A stretch of 64,000 nucleotides of DNA from Eubacterium sp. (GTDB lineage: Bacteria; Bacillota; Clostridia; Lachnospirales; Lachnospiraceae). The notes under the pieces were generated by a model. That model was given only the letters and a program-made list of their open reading frames with translations, made no database searches and was not told the origin of the DNA. The stretch's first letter is position 1. Every line of letters begins with the position of its first letter. Below are positions 45,993 through 55,621 of the stretch, in pieces. The stretch is from the NCBI GenBank assembly GCA_024690665.1, contig JAILOU010000033.1, positions 60,155-124,154 of the forward strand. The letters run 5' to 3'. The translations under genes were made by a program, and so were the position numbers.

Positions 45993-47022
45993 GCTTAGAG
46001 CCTCCGTCTTTTTCTTCTAACTTCTTAAGTTCTTTTTCTTCTGCCGTCATCTTTTGCTTTTCTTTGTTTTTATGACGGTTTTTATTCTTGTTCTTATTTT
46101 TATTTTGCTTGTTCTTTGAATTCTTGTTCGCTTCCTTAGTCGTCGGCTTTTGCTCCTCGCATGCAGGCTCTTGCTCTTGCGGTTCCTCTTCCTGATTTTT
46201 CTTTTTACGTCTCGTCTTAAACTTAAGGTCCGCTACCGGATATTCAAGAATTTCCTTTTCATCATCATGCTCCACAACAATCTTCACCAGCTGTCTAAGC
46301 ACATTGATTTGAGTAACTTCACCCTTTTCACCGGTTGGCGTCAGCACACGATCTCCGATATTAGGAAGCTGTTTATTCAGATATTCATATGTCTCCTGCT
46401 CATTACGAAGACAGCACATAAGTCTACCACAGGTACCTGAAATCTTCGTCGGATTTAAAGACAGATTCTGCTCTTTTGCCATTTTAATGGAAACCGGTGC
46501 AAAATCGCTCAAATAGGTGTGACAACACATAGGGCGTCCACAGATTCCAAGACCACCCATAATCTTCGTTTCATCCCTGACACCAATTTGACGAAGTTCT
46601 ATTCTGGTTCGAAAGACACTCGCTAAATCCTTTACAAGCTCACGAAAGTCGATTCTTCCATCCGCGGTAAAGTAAAAAAGTAATTTGTTATTGTCAAATG
46701 TATACTCTGCTTCTACCAGTTTCATTTCCAGTTCGTGTTTACGAATCTTTTCCTTGCAGATTTTAAAAGCCTCTTTTTCACGTTCTTTATTCTTCTCAAC
46801 CTTTTCATCATCCTGCGCAGTTGCAATTCGCATCACAGGTTTTAAAGGCTGTACAACCTCGTCGTCTGCCATCTTACGATTCGGCACAACAACGCGTCCA
46901 TATTCCACGCCTCTGGCAGTCTCCACGATTACATGATCACCCAGCGTTACTTTATTATCAACCGGATCAAAGAAATAAATCTTACCGGCCTGGCGGAATC
47001 TCACGCCAATTACATCTACCAT
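45985..47022 (-). CDS. ricT: RicT/YaaT (PSP1 domain) protein
   Basis: A 345-residue PSP1-domain protein. The conserved core GGLGICGRPMCCHTYLSDF...ISGTCGRLMCCLRNE holds the cysteines that bind iron-sulfur clusters in the RicA-RicF-RicT complex. That complex helps RNase Y process mRNA and supports sporulation and biofilm formation in Bacillus. The C-terminal 80 residues are a long Lys/Asn/Glu-rich tail (NKNSKNKQNKNKNKN) not essential to the core. It lies between holB and trmN6. Confidence 0.93.
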   Translation of the reverse strand: MVDVIGVRFRQAGKIYFFDPVDNKVTLGDHVIVETARGVEYGRVVVPNRKMADDEVVQPLKPVMRIATAQDDEKVEKNKEREKEAFKICKEKIRKHELEMKLVEAEYTFDNNKLLFYFTADGRIDFRELVKDLASVFRTRIELRQIGVRDETKIMGGLGICGRPMCCHTYLSDFAPVSIKMAKEQNLSLNPTKISGTCGRLMCCLRNEQETYEYLNKQLPNIGDRVLTPTGEKGEVTQINVLRQLVKIVVEHDDEKEILEYPVADLKFKTRRKKKNQEEEPQEQEPACEEQKPTTKEANKNSKNKQNKNKNKNKNRHKNKEKQKMTAEEKELKKLEEKDGGSKLD

Positions 47023-47058
47023 CTATGGTTATCCTCCATCTATCTGTTTTTGAAATCC

Positions 47059-48054
47059 TTATCCCAGATTTCGCTTTATTGTCCACAAAAGCAGTTCCAC
47101 TACAAGGTCCAGATTCACATTGGCTGTGACTCTTGCCTGTGCATTTTTCACTGCTTCTAATATTTCATTTAACTGTTCATAGCCAGCGCGACTTGCCTGG
47201 TCTTTGATTGCATAGATTTCATCTTTGAAAATCAAGCCGTTAACATCAGCTGTTGCCTTATACAAAAGCACATCGCGGTACCAAATCATCATAAGGTCAA
47301 AATAATCCCTGATTTCTAAGTTGTACTCACGAATTCTCTTAATCGCATCAAGGAGTTCAAACTCCTGCATCTGCTCGATATTTTTAAGAACCGAGATGAC
47401 CTGCGACTTTAGTTCGTTAAATTCCGTTGAACGGGCAAGGTCTATCGCTTTTCCGACATTGCCTTGTGCAAATGCTACGCACACATCCGCCTGATAATCC
47501 GGTATCTCGCAGTTTTCCATCAGATATGTTTTGATGAGCTGCTCACTGACCGGATGAAGATTCAAGGTTACGCATCTAGACAGAATCGTTGGTAAAAACA
47601 ACTCGGCATTCGTCGTCAAAAGTAAGATGATAATATATTCCGGCGGTTCTTCAATCGTCTTAAGAAGCGCGTTTTGCGCCTGCACATTCATCTTCTCAGC
47701 TTCATCCACGATATAAATCTTATATCTGCTGCTATATGGCCGAACTGCAACATCATTATTAATCTGCACACGAATATCCTCAACCGTAATGGTGTTCGGT
47801 TTTTCGTGTTCCACATAGATGATGTCCGGCTGGTTATGCGAAATGGCCTGCTTACAAGAATGGCACTGCATACACGGTTCTTCGCCACCCTGTTCACACT
47901 GCAGGGTCTGGGCAAATGCCTCCGCCAGCATCATTTTCCCCGAACGATCTTCTCCGTTTAAGATATAAGCATGTGATACCTTCTTGGCCTTAGCCACCTT
48001 CTTCATATGCTCTATAATCTTCTCATGTCCGATGATTTTGGAAAAATCTGCCAT
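47059..48054 (-). CDS. holB: DNA polymerase III subunit delta'
   Basis: A 331-residue clamp-loader subunit. It begins IIGHEKIIEHMKKVAKAKKVSHAYILNGEDRSGKMMLAEAFA, with a P-loop-like GEDRSGKM and the zinc module CEQGGEEPCMQCHSCK. The Walker-B-like KIYIVDEAEKM and the conserved SRC (LSRCVTLNL) follow. It has the normal place between yaaR and ricT. Confidence 0.95.
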   Translation of the reverse strand: MADFSKIIGHEKIIEHMKKVAKAKKVSHAYILNGEDRSGKMMLAEAFAQTLQCEQGGEEPCMQCHSCKQAISHNQPDIIYVEHEKPNTITVEDIRVQINNDVAVRPYSSRYKIYIVDEAEKMNVQAQNALLKTIEEPPEYIIILLLTTNAELFLPTILSRCVTLNLHPVSEQLIKTYLMENCEIPDYQADVCVAFAQGNVGKAIDLARSTEFNELKSQVISVLKNIEQMQEFELLDAIKRIREYNLEIRDYFDLMMIWYRDVLLYKATADVNGLIFKDEIYAIKDQASRAGYEQLNEILEAVKNAQARVTANVNLDLVVELLLWTIKRNLG

Positions 48055-48073
48055 TCATCTGCACTCCTTTGCT

Positions 48074-48514
48074 TTATGTTATGATGTCGATTAGCATCCC
48101 GCGAATCTCATCAATCCGACTTAGAATCTCCAGATGATTCGACTCGTCTTTAATCAGCTCTTTGGCAAGCGCATCAAGATTGTCATCAATCTGCTTGATA
48201 ATGCCATATACCCTGTGGCGACCGCGTCTGTCCAAAAAGTTTTCTCTGGAAAATTTATGCGAGCGCGAAACAATTTCATTTAAAAATCCTTTCACAAGTT
48301 CGCGATATTTTTTCATATCACGAATATCCATATGGCGGGCAATGTGCTCCCCCATCTTCGTGATATCATTTAGCATGTTATTCAGTGTTTCCTGCAACTG
48401 CGCCTCTTCGACATTGCTCGCAAGTGTGAACTTAAAGGAGCCATCTCCTGTTTCCACTTGACTTGTCTGCTGCGTTGGCGCAACCGGATTGGTCTGGTTT
48501 ACTTTTATATCCAT
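48074..48514 (-). CDS. YaaR-like protein (DUF327)
   Basis: A 146-residue helical protein of the DUF327/YaaR family: [56 protein letters not shown]. Function is unknown. I start at 48514 (MDIKVNQTN), eight bases after AGGAG; the ORF-track GTG at 48523 overlaps that site. It belongs to the conserved yaaO-rsmI cluster, just before holB. Confidence 0.9.
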   Translation of the reverse strand: MDIKVNQTNPVAPTQQTSQVETGDGSFKFTLASNVEEAQLQETLNNMLNDITKMGEHIARHMDIRDMKKYRELVKGFLNEIVSRSHKFSRENFLDRRGRHRVYGIIKQIDDNLDALAKELIKDESNHLEILSRIDEIRGMLIDIIT

Positions 48515-48579
48515 GGCAATCACTCCTGTTTTGCATACTGACTAAGTATAGCATATTTACTGCAACTTTGCGAACTTTC

Positions 48580-49158
48580 TTACACGTTCAGATTGGCCAA
48601 AATTTCGTTTACGCATCTGGTCAAATCATCATTTTGATAGGTGTGTGTAATTCCGAGTTTCGCGATTTTCTCTTTCGCAAAATCCTCTTCATCTGCTAGA
48701 TATCGTCTGCACATCTCAGCGTACTTTGGATGTGTTTGACTTCGCTCTCTCTCAAGCGCTCTTGATAGCCTTACACCATCATCTACTTCTATATAAATCG
48801 GCACAATTTCCTCGTCAGAATAGTAATTTTTCAAACTTTCATAAACCGGAAGTGTTCCGATGTAGAGATAATTTCCCTTCGCCAAGTCAATCTGCCCGTC
48901 ATCCACAGTCAGATAATGCCACGGCCCATGAACCGTCTCATAACAGCGCCTTTCAATAATTTTCCCTTCCGCTTCAAGTTCACCAAGTTTTATCTCGTCG
49001 ATAAAATGATACTCTCTGCCTTCTATTTCCCCTTCGCGAATCGGCCTTGTCGTGTACGGAACTACCGTGATCAGATCCGGGCGAATCTTTTTTAACTCTT
49101 TGTATATCGTATCTTTTCCCGATGAACTTTTTCCCATCAGGCATAATAATTTTCCCAT
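48580..49158 (-). CDS. guanylate kinase-like nucleotide kinase
   Basis: A 192-residue protein with P-loop MGKSSSGKDT and the GMP-site segment VPYTTRPIREGEIEGREYHFID. The later part (VHGPWHYLTVDDGQIDLAKGNYLYIGT) differs from standard guanylate kinases, which have a YYGT and DIQGA region, so it may be a divergent paralogue. In Bacillus the position between yaaO and yaaR is taken by thymidylate kinase and yaaQ. Its start is one base from the yaaO stop. Confidence 0.8.
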   Translation of the reverse strand: MGKLLCLMGKSSSGKDTIYKELKKIRPDLITVVPYTTRPIREGEIEGREYHFIDEIKLGELEAEGKIIERRCYETVHGPWHYLTVDDGQIDLAKGNYLYIGTLPVYESLKNYYSDEEIVPIYIEVDDGVRLSRALERERSQTHPKYAEMCRRYLADEEDFAKEKIAKLGITHTYQNDDLTRCVNEILANLNV

Positions 49159-49159
49159 G

Positions 49160-50584
49160 TTATTGTACTACCTTTACTGTTTTATTGGTTTGATCGGACA
49201 GGCCTTCTAGCTGATACCCCTCCGCTTTCAGTTCCTTTACAGATGTCATCATATCCTGCGTAATTCTCTCTCCCGGAACCACAAATGGAATTCCCGGAGG
49301 ATACAGATACAGATAATCACAGCTGATATGTCCTGCGCTTTCTTCTATCGGTACCTTTTTTTGCACCACATTCTCAGTTTCATATGGCAACATAACCTGC
49401 TCTTTTTCCTGGTATAACTGCTTCATCAGTTGCTGCGTATCGCACCGTTTCGATGGCTGTTTTTCCTCAATCGATGAGTCTATCTGACGAAGCGCCTTAC
49501 TTAACCGGTCCAGACCTTCTTGTGTATCCATGTAGCTTGTCAGCGCTGTTGCAATCTCGCCTGCGCACATCTCAAGCTCTAGCAGATGCTCATCCCTTAG
49601 CGTTTCAAAAATCATTCGTCCGCTCAACTTGCCAGAGGCATCACATAACAGAATTTTTGAAGGATCCTTTCCAAATACGAATTCTTGCGGAACATACGCC
49701 TGAATAGATTTTAGCTGCCCGATCTGTTCATAAAATGTTTTTAACCGGCAAGCGAAGCCGGAAAAGATTTCGTCTGCATGCTCGTGAAGGTGTGTGATAC
49801 ACGCATCCATTTGCGCCATAAACAGATAAGACGGCGAACTTGTCTCATACACATCCAGATAGAACATGATTTTCTCTTCTTTAACACAATCTGAACACCT
49901 GTGTAATAGCGCCGTCTGCGTATAAGAGTTAAGCGTTTTATGCATGCTTTGAATGACCAGGTCTGCCCCCTTAGAAACTGCTGAGTCCGGGAAATATGGA
50001 TGAAACCCAAAGTGCGCCCCATGCGCCTCATCTACGATAAGGACTGCGCCGTGTTCATGTACAACCTCGGCAATTCCTTCCACATCGCTTACAATTCCGT
50101 CATACGTAGGCGAAGTGATAAAAACGGCCTTAACATTCGGGTTTTGCAAAAGCGCCTTGTCCACTTCTTCTTTTTGCACATCCAGACACAATCCCCTCCT
50201 GGAAATTCTTGGAGACAGATAGGAAATCTTCAGTTGTCGCAAATGCGCTGCGTGATATGCCGCTTTATGACTACCTCTGTGAAGCAGGATTTCATCTTTG
50301 CTGTTACAAACTGCACTGATAGCGGCAAGAATTCCGGCAGTACTTCCATTTACCAGATAATAACTGTTTTTTGCACCATATAACTTAGCGGCTCTTTCTT
50401 GCGCTTCTTTTATGATTCCCTGTGGATTATGCAGATTGTCAAATCCTGTTATCTCTGTATAATCATACAAATATCCCGACTGCAATCGCTCTTTTTGCGA
50501 CATCTGTCTTTTATGCCCAGGCATATGAAAGGGATATACCCCTTTTTTGTCGTAGTTTTCTATATGTTCTTTTATTGACTTCAT
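49160..50584 (-). CDS. Orn/Lys/Arg decarboxylase family protein (YaaO-like)
   Basis: A PLP-dependent fold-type I decarboxylase. It opens with GVYPFHMPGHKRQ, typical of the family, and has the PLP lysine in SMHKTLNSYTQ, with VDEAHGAHFGF before it. It would make a polyamine precursor or cadaverine; arginine is the common substrate of close relatives, but it is not shown here. I start at 50584 (MKSIKEHIE), close to an AAGGAAAAGGG site, instead of the ORF-track 50635. First gene of the conserved cluster. Confidence 0.9.
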   Translation of the reverse strand: MKSIKEHIENYDKKGVYPFHMPGHKRQMSQKERLQSGYLYDYTEITGFDNLHNPQGIIKEAQERAAKLYGAKNSYYLVNGSTAGILAAISAVCNSKDEILLHRGSHKAAYHAAHLRQLKISYLSPRISRRGLCLDVQKEEVDKALLQNPNVKAVFITSPTYDGIVSDVEGIAEVVHEHGAVLIVDEAHGAHFGFHPYFPDSAVSKGADLVIQSMHKTLNSYTQTALLHRCSDCVKEEKIMFYLDVYETSSPSYLFMAQMDACITHLHEHADEIFSGFACRLKTFYEQIGQLKSIQAYVPQEFVFGKDPSKILLCDASGKLSGRMIFETLRDEHLLELEMCAGEIATALTSYMDTQEGLDRLSKALRQIDSSIEEKQPSKRCDTQQLMKQLYQEKEQVMLPYETENVVQKKVPIEESAGHISCDYLYLYPPGIPFVVPGERITQDMMTSVKELKAEGYQLEGLSDQTNKTVKVVQ

Positions 50585-50671
50585 ATTCCCTTTTCCTTGT
50601 GATTTCATTATAATATTAGTATTCGTTGCAGACAACGAGAAGTTGTCTGTCTTAATCTAGGAGGTTCCTAT

Positions 50672-51796
50672 ATGGATTGTGCACTTGTTATACTATGCGG
50701 TGGAAAAAGTTCTCGCATGGGTTCTGATAAAGCTCATCTTCCTTTTGGAGATAAAGCCCTTGTTGAATACATGATTGACCGTTTTTCTTCTGCTTTTGAA
50801 CATATCTATCTGTCAGTAAAGGATAAACGAAACTACGAGGGACTTAACATCCCGATTTCCATGATCGAAGACCAGATTGTGGATTGCGGGCCGATTGGCG
50901 GTATTTACAGTATTTTATCTTCGATTGAAGAAGATCGTGCGCTGTTTGTTTCGGTGGATACTCCATTTGCGGATCCACAGGCAGCAGTCCGTATGGCTGA
51001 ATTTAGTCTTGGTCACGAGGTGTCTCTCGTACGACGCTCCTCCGGTAAAATCGAATCTCTTTTTGCCGTTTATGCAAAGAAATGTCTGCCTGGCATCCGC
51101 TCGTGTATCGATGCAAAACGTTATGCGCTTAAAGCTATTCATGAACACGCAGATACCGTATATATAGACGATACTTCCCTTTTTGATTCTGAAAAAGATT
51201 ACTTTTCCGACGCTGATATCGAAACCTGTTTCTTTAACATGAACACAAGACAGGATTATTTTTCGGCGCTTCGCCGCATCAATCTTCTTCCGATGTCAAC
51301 GAAAAACATCCCGGTTCTTGCATTTTCTGCAAAATCCGGTACCGGAAAAACGACATATATCGAGAAGCTAATTTGTCTTTTAAAAGAAAAAGGACTTTCA
51401 TTAGGTGTCATAAAGCACGATGCGCACAAGTTTCAGATTGACAAGCCCGGCAAAGACAGCTATCGCTTTTCTGCTGCCGGTGCTGATAAAGTACTGATTA
51501 CAAGCCAGACAAAAACCGCTCTGATTGAACAGCATCAGTCTTCCTATTCATACGATGAAATGATTCAAATGATCGACAATGTCGATCTTATCATCACGGA
51601 AGGCTACAAACACGGAGAGCAAAAGAAATTCGAACTGCTTCGTAAAGGTCACTCCGAAACACCTCTGGCAAATCCTGTAAATCTATTAGGATATGTGTCG
51701 GATTTTGACATTGAGACAGATTTACCCGTCTTTAATATTAATAAACCCGAAGAAATCCTGCCTTTTATTGTCGATTATATTAATTCTTACAAATAA
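50672..51796 (+). CDS. MobA-MobB fusion for molybdenum cofactor maturation
   Basis: Residues 1-200 are a MobA nucleotidyltransferase with the signature LCGGKSSRMGSDKAHLPFG. It links a nucleotide to molybdopterin. Residues about 210-374 are a MobB P-loop protein (FSAKSGTGKTTYIEKLI, IITEGYK). The two are separate genes in many bacteria and joined in this order in several clostridia. The gene is divergent from yaaO and has an AGGAGG site. It fits with the xanthine dehydrogenase-type enzyme and modABC in this window. Confidence 0.92.
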   Translation: MDCALVILCGGKSSRMGSDKAHLPFGDKALVEYMIDRFSSAFEHIYLSVKDKRNYEGLNIPISMIEDQIVDCGPIGGIYSILSSIEEDRALFVSVDTPFADPQAAVRMAEFSLGHEVSLVRRSSGKIESLFAVYAKKCLPGIRSCIDAKRYALKAIHEHADTVYIDDTSLFDSEKDYFSDADIETCFFNMNTRQDYFSALRRINLLPMSTKNIPVLAFSAKSGTGKTTYIEKLICLLKEKGLSLGVIKHDAHKFQIDKPGKDSYRFSAAGADKVLITSQTKTALIEQHQSSYSYDEMIQMIDNVDLIITEGYKHGEQKKFELLRKGHSETPLANPVNLLGYVSDFDIETDLPVFNINKPEEILPFIVDYINSYK

Positions 51797-51801
51797 AAAA
51801 G

Positions 51802-51835
51802 AAGACTAAGTTCCCTATAGAACTTAGTCTTTTTT
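51802..51835. terminator. bidirectional terminator
   Basis: The 12-bp stem AAGACTAAGTTC/GAACTTAGTCTT has a six-base loop and a T run. It lies between the convergent mobAB and AbiEii-like genes. Confidence 0.9.
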
Positions 51836-52679
51836 ACATAAATCTTCCAAGTTGTGGCATCCACTCTTCCATAAAGATTTCATCCTCCACATAGGCTTTC
51901 CATATGCCATCAAAAAATCTGCAAAACAACTGCATCGCTTCCTTCCAGGAAACCTCCGGCATATGATTTCGTTTTCGATACGCCATCCACTTCTTCTTTA
52001 GATAAGGATTATTCTCGTATGTCACAATCAGATTTTTCAACTCATCAGAAAGAACGATTTGTTTTTTCTCACTTTCCATTTTCAAAAATTTAATGAACAA
52101 TCTTCCGCTAACGGATTGTGTCGTTAAAATTTCATATAGATCGGTAAAATAATTCATCTCATTTGCCAGTTCCAGATAGGTAAAGAAATACAAATAATCC
52201 TCCGCCATATTTACTTCCGCTAAAAATTCATACAGCGTCGCTTGTTTTTTGGAATAAGGTAATTTTACGTTTCGACTTCGGATTCGCTCCCCTTCCACCT
52301 GAAGTTTTTTCAACTCCGCCTCGATTGGAATCTTAAATTCTTCCATCTGATATGTTAGACATATTATCTGTGATTCTTTCGTCGTTTCTTCCGAAAAAGA
52401 CATCTCAAATTCGTCTATTTCAAACATTTGACAAATCTGGCTTTCCGATAAACTCTCTTTTGGATTCCAAAACACAAGCTTTCTTTTGTATCGAACCGGG
52501 TCTTGCTCTAAGATTTCTTCCAGCTGCGTTGTAATTAGAAGTTGGTTATTTTGCTCGATCATCGACTGCTTTTTTAGAAGCTGCGCCAGAATATATCCAT
52601 ATAGACGATCAGAGATTTCTATGTGATTGTCAACGGCATTTTTCTTAAGCCAATTAAGAAGTATTTCTCTCTCCGTCAT
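51834..52679 (-). CDS. AbiEii-like protein without visible nucleotidyltransferase motif
   Basis: A 281-residue protein encoded directly after an AbiEi-like gene with an ATGA overlap, the layout of type IV AbiE toxin-antitoxin pairs. The length and the C-terminus (WMAYRKRNHMPEVSWKEAMQLFCRFFDGIW) fit the AbiEii group. The N-terminal half lacks the expected GG(T/S)-x-L and D-x-D pattern of active nucleotidyltransferases. It may be a divergent or inactive toxin, or another partner protein. The call depends mostly on gene context. Confidence 0.45.
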   Translation of the reverse strand: MTEREILLNWLKKNAVDNHIEISDRLYGYILAQLLKKQSMIEQNNQLLITTQLEEILEQDPVRYKRKLVFWNPKESLSESQICQMFEIDEFEMSFSEETTKESQIICLTYQMEEFKIPIEAELKKLQVEGERIRSRNVKLPYSKKQATLYEFLAEVNMAEDYLYFFTYLELANEMNYFTDLYEILTTQSVSGRLFIKFLKMESEKKQIVLSDELKNLIVTYENNPYLKKKWMAYRKRNHMPEVSWKEAMQLFCRFFDGIWKAYVEDEIFMEEWMPQLGRFM

Positions 52680-53293
52680 AACCAGACTCCTATCATCGCT
52701 CTTACCTTTGAAATCACCTTTCGCTCTGTAGCATACTGCAACAGATTTGCTATTTTTTTCTCTGGTTCACTAAGGTAATGAGAGAGTGCACTTTTTAAGA
52801 TCTCATGTTCTAACTGATTCTCATATCGAATACAATCTACAATCAGGCGCTCCTTATCATAGATTTTCATCGTATTTTCCCCTAATGGTATTTCGCACAC
52901 TCCAATCTCAAGCACTTTTGCTTCTGTATAATAAGGCTTTACCTGAGGATAATCCATCTTAAATCGTGCCTTGGAAGTATCTTTATCTATTGCAATCTGC
53001 CACTTAAGTGGTCTTTGATTAATATATCCATACTCATATAATGCACTTTCCATGCAAAGAACGCCGTCCGGAAACAACTCACAGATAAGCTCTTCTTCCG
53101 TCGGTTTTTGTTCACACTGACAATAAACTCCGCCCTTTACACGCATAAGAATCTGATCCTCCACATAGGCATGAACCATCCTGGTGGAAAATCCCATTTC
53201 ATACAGCTCTTTCGTCTTCCATATAAACTTTCCCTGCTGCCGGCTCTGCTCAAGTTTTTCATTCAAAGCCCGGCGGATTTTATTCTCCGACAT
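52676..53293 (-). CDS. AbiEi-like antitoxin / winged-helix protein
   Basis: A 205-residue protein with an N-terminal winged-helix region (GKFIWKTKELYEMGFSTRMVHAYVEDQILMRVKGGVY) and a following domain with CMESALYEYGYINQRP and the late segment IYDKERLIVDCIRYENQLEHEI. These are features of the type IV antitoxin AbiEi family, which represses its own operon. The stop overlaps the start of the next gene. It is probably an operon of two genes. Confidence 0.75.
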   Translation of the reverse strand: MSENKIRRALNEKLEQSRQQGKFIWKTKELYEMGFSTRMVHAYVEDQILMRVKGGVYCQCEQKPTEEELICELFPDGVLCMESALYEYGYINQRPLKWQIAIDKDTSKARFKMDYPQVKPYYTEAKVLEIGVCEIPLGENTMKIYDKERLIVDCIRYENQLEHEILKSALSHYLSEPEKKIANLLQYATERKVISKVRAMIGVWL

Positions 53294-53357
53294 AATCTCT
53301 CTCCTTATTACTTATGGTAAGTATATCATATTTCTTTTTCGTTAACACCCCATTTTC

Positions 53358-53385
53358 TTGACATTTTTTTGTATTTTATTATAAT
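53358..53385 (+). promoter_or_regulatory. promoter of the ArgR-like gene
   Basis: TTGACA and TATAAT are 16 bases apart, a strong match, in the gap between two divergent genes. Confidence 0.75.
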
Positions 53386-53459
53386 TAAGACATATATATT
53401 TGTCGTATTTTAATTTTTGGTCGTTTTTTCAATCGGCCTTTGTACCAAAGGAGTGTATC

Positions 53460-53978
53460 ATGGACAACACGGTGAGCAATATCCGTAAGAACCCTTCTCG
53501 TGAACAGTGCGAACAAGTCATTCGCCGTATCTTAATAACCGAGCTTCTTGAGAATGGCTCTAACTCCCATTTTAAAAATGCATCCGACTTTTTAGGTTAT
53601 TTTGAATCTCTCTACCCGGCTTCTGCCGCTCTTACAAAACAGATTCAACGAGCCGTTAAGTCAATGGATCTTCCAAAAGATGACAATGGATATTTTATCA
53701 TCAACAAAACTCATAAGCAGCTTGAAGAAGAACAAGACATTCGAAATCTGCTTTCTCTATCAAATGCGCGTCAGGTTTCTCTTGAGGAAATGACCCCTGT
53801 TTTTTTACAAGTCGCAGATGCCTATAAGGAAGCTTTAATGGATTTGATTGCACATTCTACCACCTTCGAAAATAAATTCGATGTGTTGTTACCGGCTCAT
53901 AACGGCCTGTTATTTTACACCACAAAGCCGGACGAACTCAATTCTATCCTTACAGAATTATTTAGTAAAATCGGTTAA
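53460..53978 (+). CDS. ArgR-like transcriptional regulator (divergent)
   Basis: A 172-residue protein. Residues about 25-75 fit an ArgR-type winged helix (NASDFLGYFESLYPASAALTKQIQRAVKSMDLPKDDNGYFII), and the last 25 residues (NGLLFYTTKPDELNSILTELFSKI) resemble the ArgR arginine-binding end. The match is distant, and the typical GDD of the ligand site is absent. I start at 53460 (MDNTVSN) after AAAGGAG. It stands alone with a promoter and a terminator. Arginine regulation is a guess. Confidence 0.45.
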   Translation: MDNTVSNIRKNPSREQCEQVIRRILITELLENGSNSHFKNASDFLGYFESLYPASAALTKQIQRAVKSMDLPKDDNGYFIINKTHKQLEEEQDIRNLLSLSNARQVSLEEMTPVFLQVADAYKEALMDLIAHSTTFENKFDVLLPAHNGLLFYTTKPDELNSILTELFSKIG

Positions 53979-54052
53979 TTGTATTAATTATATATTATAT
54001 TTTAACTATTATCAGATATTAACGACATAATTTTCCCATGTCTTCATTAATA

Positions 54053-54089
54053 AAAAAGGACAAGATTTTAATTAAATCTTGTCCTTTTT
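54053..54089. terminator. bidirectional terminator
   Basis: AAAAAGGACAAGATTT pairs with AAATCTTGTCCTTTTT, a 16-bp stem with a short loop, after the ArgR-like gene and before the convergent dacF-like gene. Confidence 0.9.
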
Positions 54090-54133
54090 ATTGTTACTTG
54101 TCTTTTTATCCGTCTATTATATAAATTATCGAC

Positions 54134-55480
54134 TTATTTTCGTCTTCCGCGTCGCTTCCTACGATAATTATCCTTAATGATGATATTTTGTTTCTTCTTT
54201 TTCGGAAGTCCATTTCTGGCAAAATACAAGATCACAACAATTACTGCTGCTATAATCACAATTATGATGAACATCCATTTCCAGTTGATGTTATGCGTAA
54301 TCGATGATGTCTCATCCGACGAAGTGGAATCTTCCGTCTGCGCTCCATTATTAAACTCAAACTCTTCTACTTCAGCTCCGGTCACCTGTACGTTGGCACT
54401 ACCAACTACTTTATCTCCATATGAGTAAACGAGCTTACCGGCAATCTCACTCGTCTCACAATCCGTATCGACCGTCCTTGTCAAATCACTAAAGGAAACC
54501 GTCTTTGGAACAATTACCGTAGCATCTTCATCAATTTCCAGGTATTCTTCATTCGTATTGAAATTCCCTGCAATCTCCGATACATCTTCTGTTTCTTCAT
54601 TTTCCGATACATTCAGCACCTGGAAGTTATCAAAACAGTATTCACAAAGTTTAATGGTATCTGTGTAATGTGACGGCGATTGTGCCTTCATAACAACTAC
54701 GATCAGCGACATTCCATTTTTCTCTGCATAAGTTACCAGTGTCGACTGCGCTGCCACGGTATATCCCGTTTTACCTCCGGTACAATAATCCTTGATGTAC
54801 GAAGATGTATGATATGGATACAGCATCGCATGATGATTATGCATCGTCAGTGATTCATCGTGTTTATTTGTTGCCGGAAGTTTATACTCTGTCGTTCCGG
54901 TTATAATTCGGAATGTTTCATTTTGGTAAGCTGCCTGCGCAATCAGCGCCATATCACGAGCCGTCACATAATGATCTTCATCCGGTAAACCATTTGAATT
55001 CACAAAATGTGTTCCCGTACAGCCAAGTTCTTCGGCCTTATCATTCATCATCTTAATGAATGTTTTATAATCTCCGCCGACATGTTCTGCAATCGCATAA
55101 GCACAATCATTAGCCGATTCAAGCATCATTCCATATAAGCACTGCTCTAATGTAAGTTTTTCGCCAACATCTCGAAGAATACTTGATCCTTCTGTTTTAT
55201 ATACAGCGTCAGATGAAAATGTTACGGTGTCTTCTAAGTTACCATTTTCAATTGCCAAAAGTGCCGTCATAATCTTCGTAATTGATGCCGGATACCGCTT
55301 TTTATCTGCGTTTTTTTCATAAAGCACGGTTCCCGTATCGGCGTCCATGACGATTGCCGAAGCGCTGTCAACGCTTACATCATCCGGCCAATACGCCTCT
55401 GCATACGCATCTGTCGGAAGCAACATACTTCCGGTGAGCAAACAACCAATCAGTCCAAATATTGCTATAATCTTCTTCAA
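54134..55480 (-). CDS. serine-type D-Ala-D-Ala carboxypeptidase (DacF type)
   Basis: A peptidase S11 penicillin-binding protein with a signal peptide (MKKIIAIFGLIGCLLTGSM...AYA). The active-site set is SxxK in PASITKIMTAL, SxN in ESANDCAYA and KTG in GGKTGYT. A C-terminal domain, one membrane helix (WMFIIIVIIAAVIVVILYF) and a very basic tail follow. It trims pentapeptides of peptidoglycan outside the membrane. I start at a TTG (55480), seven bases after GAGGG, which begins the signal peptide exactly; the ORF-track start at 55591 adds a basic stretch with no ribosome site. Confidence 0.9.
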   Translation of the reverse strand: MKKIIAIFGLIGCLLTGSMLLPTDAYAEAYWPDDVSVDSASAIVMDADTGTVLYEKNADKKRYPASITKIMTALLAIENGNLEDTVTFSSDAVYKTEGSSILRDVGEKLTLEQCLYGMMLESANDCAYAIAEHVGGDYKTFIKMMNDKAEELGCTGTHFVNSNGLPDEDHYVTARDMALIAQAAYQNETFRIITGTTEYKLPATNKHDESLTMHNHHAMLYPYHTSSYIKDYCTGGKTGYTVAAQSTLVTYAEKNGMSLIVVVMKAQSPSHYTDTIKLCEYCFDNFQVLNVSENEETEDVSEIAGNFNTNEEYLEIDEDATVIVPKTVSFSDLTRTVDTDCETSEIAGKLVYSYGDKVVGSANVQVTGAEVEEFEFNNGAQTEDSTSSDETSSITHNINWKWMFIIIVIIAAVIVVILYFARNGLPKKKKQNIIIKDNYRRKRRGRRK

Positions 55481-55621
55481 TTTTATGCCCTCGTTCCATG
55501 TTAATAGTTTAAGTATATTCTTTAGCCCCACCTTCCGCAACCCACTTTTTTCAATCTTTCCCCTTTTCTTACGACATTTCCTATTGTACAATAAGGTAGA
55601 TTTTGATTAAAGGAGAACATT

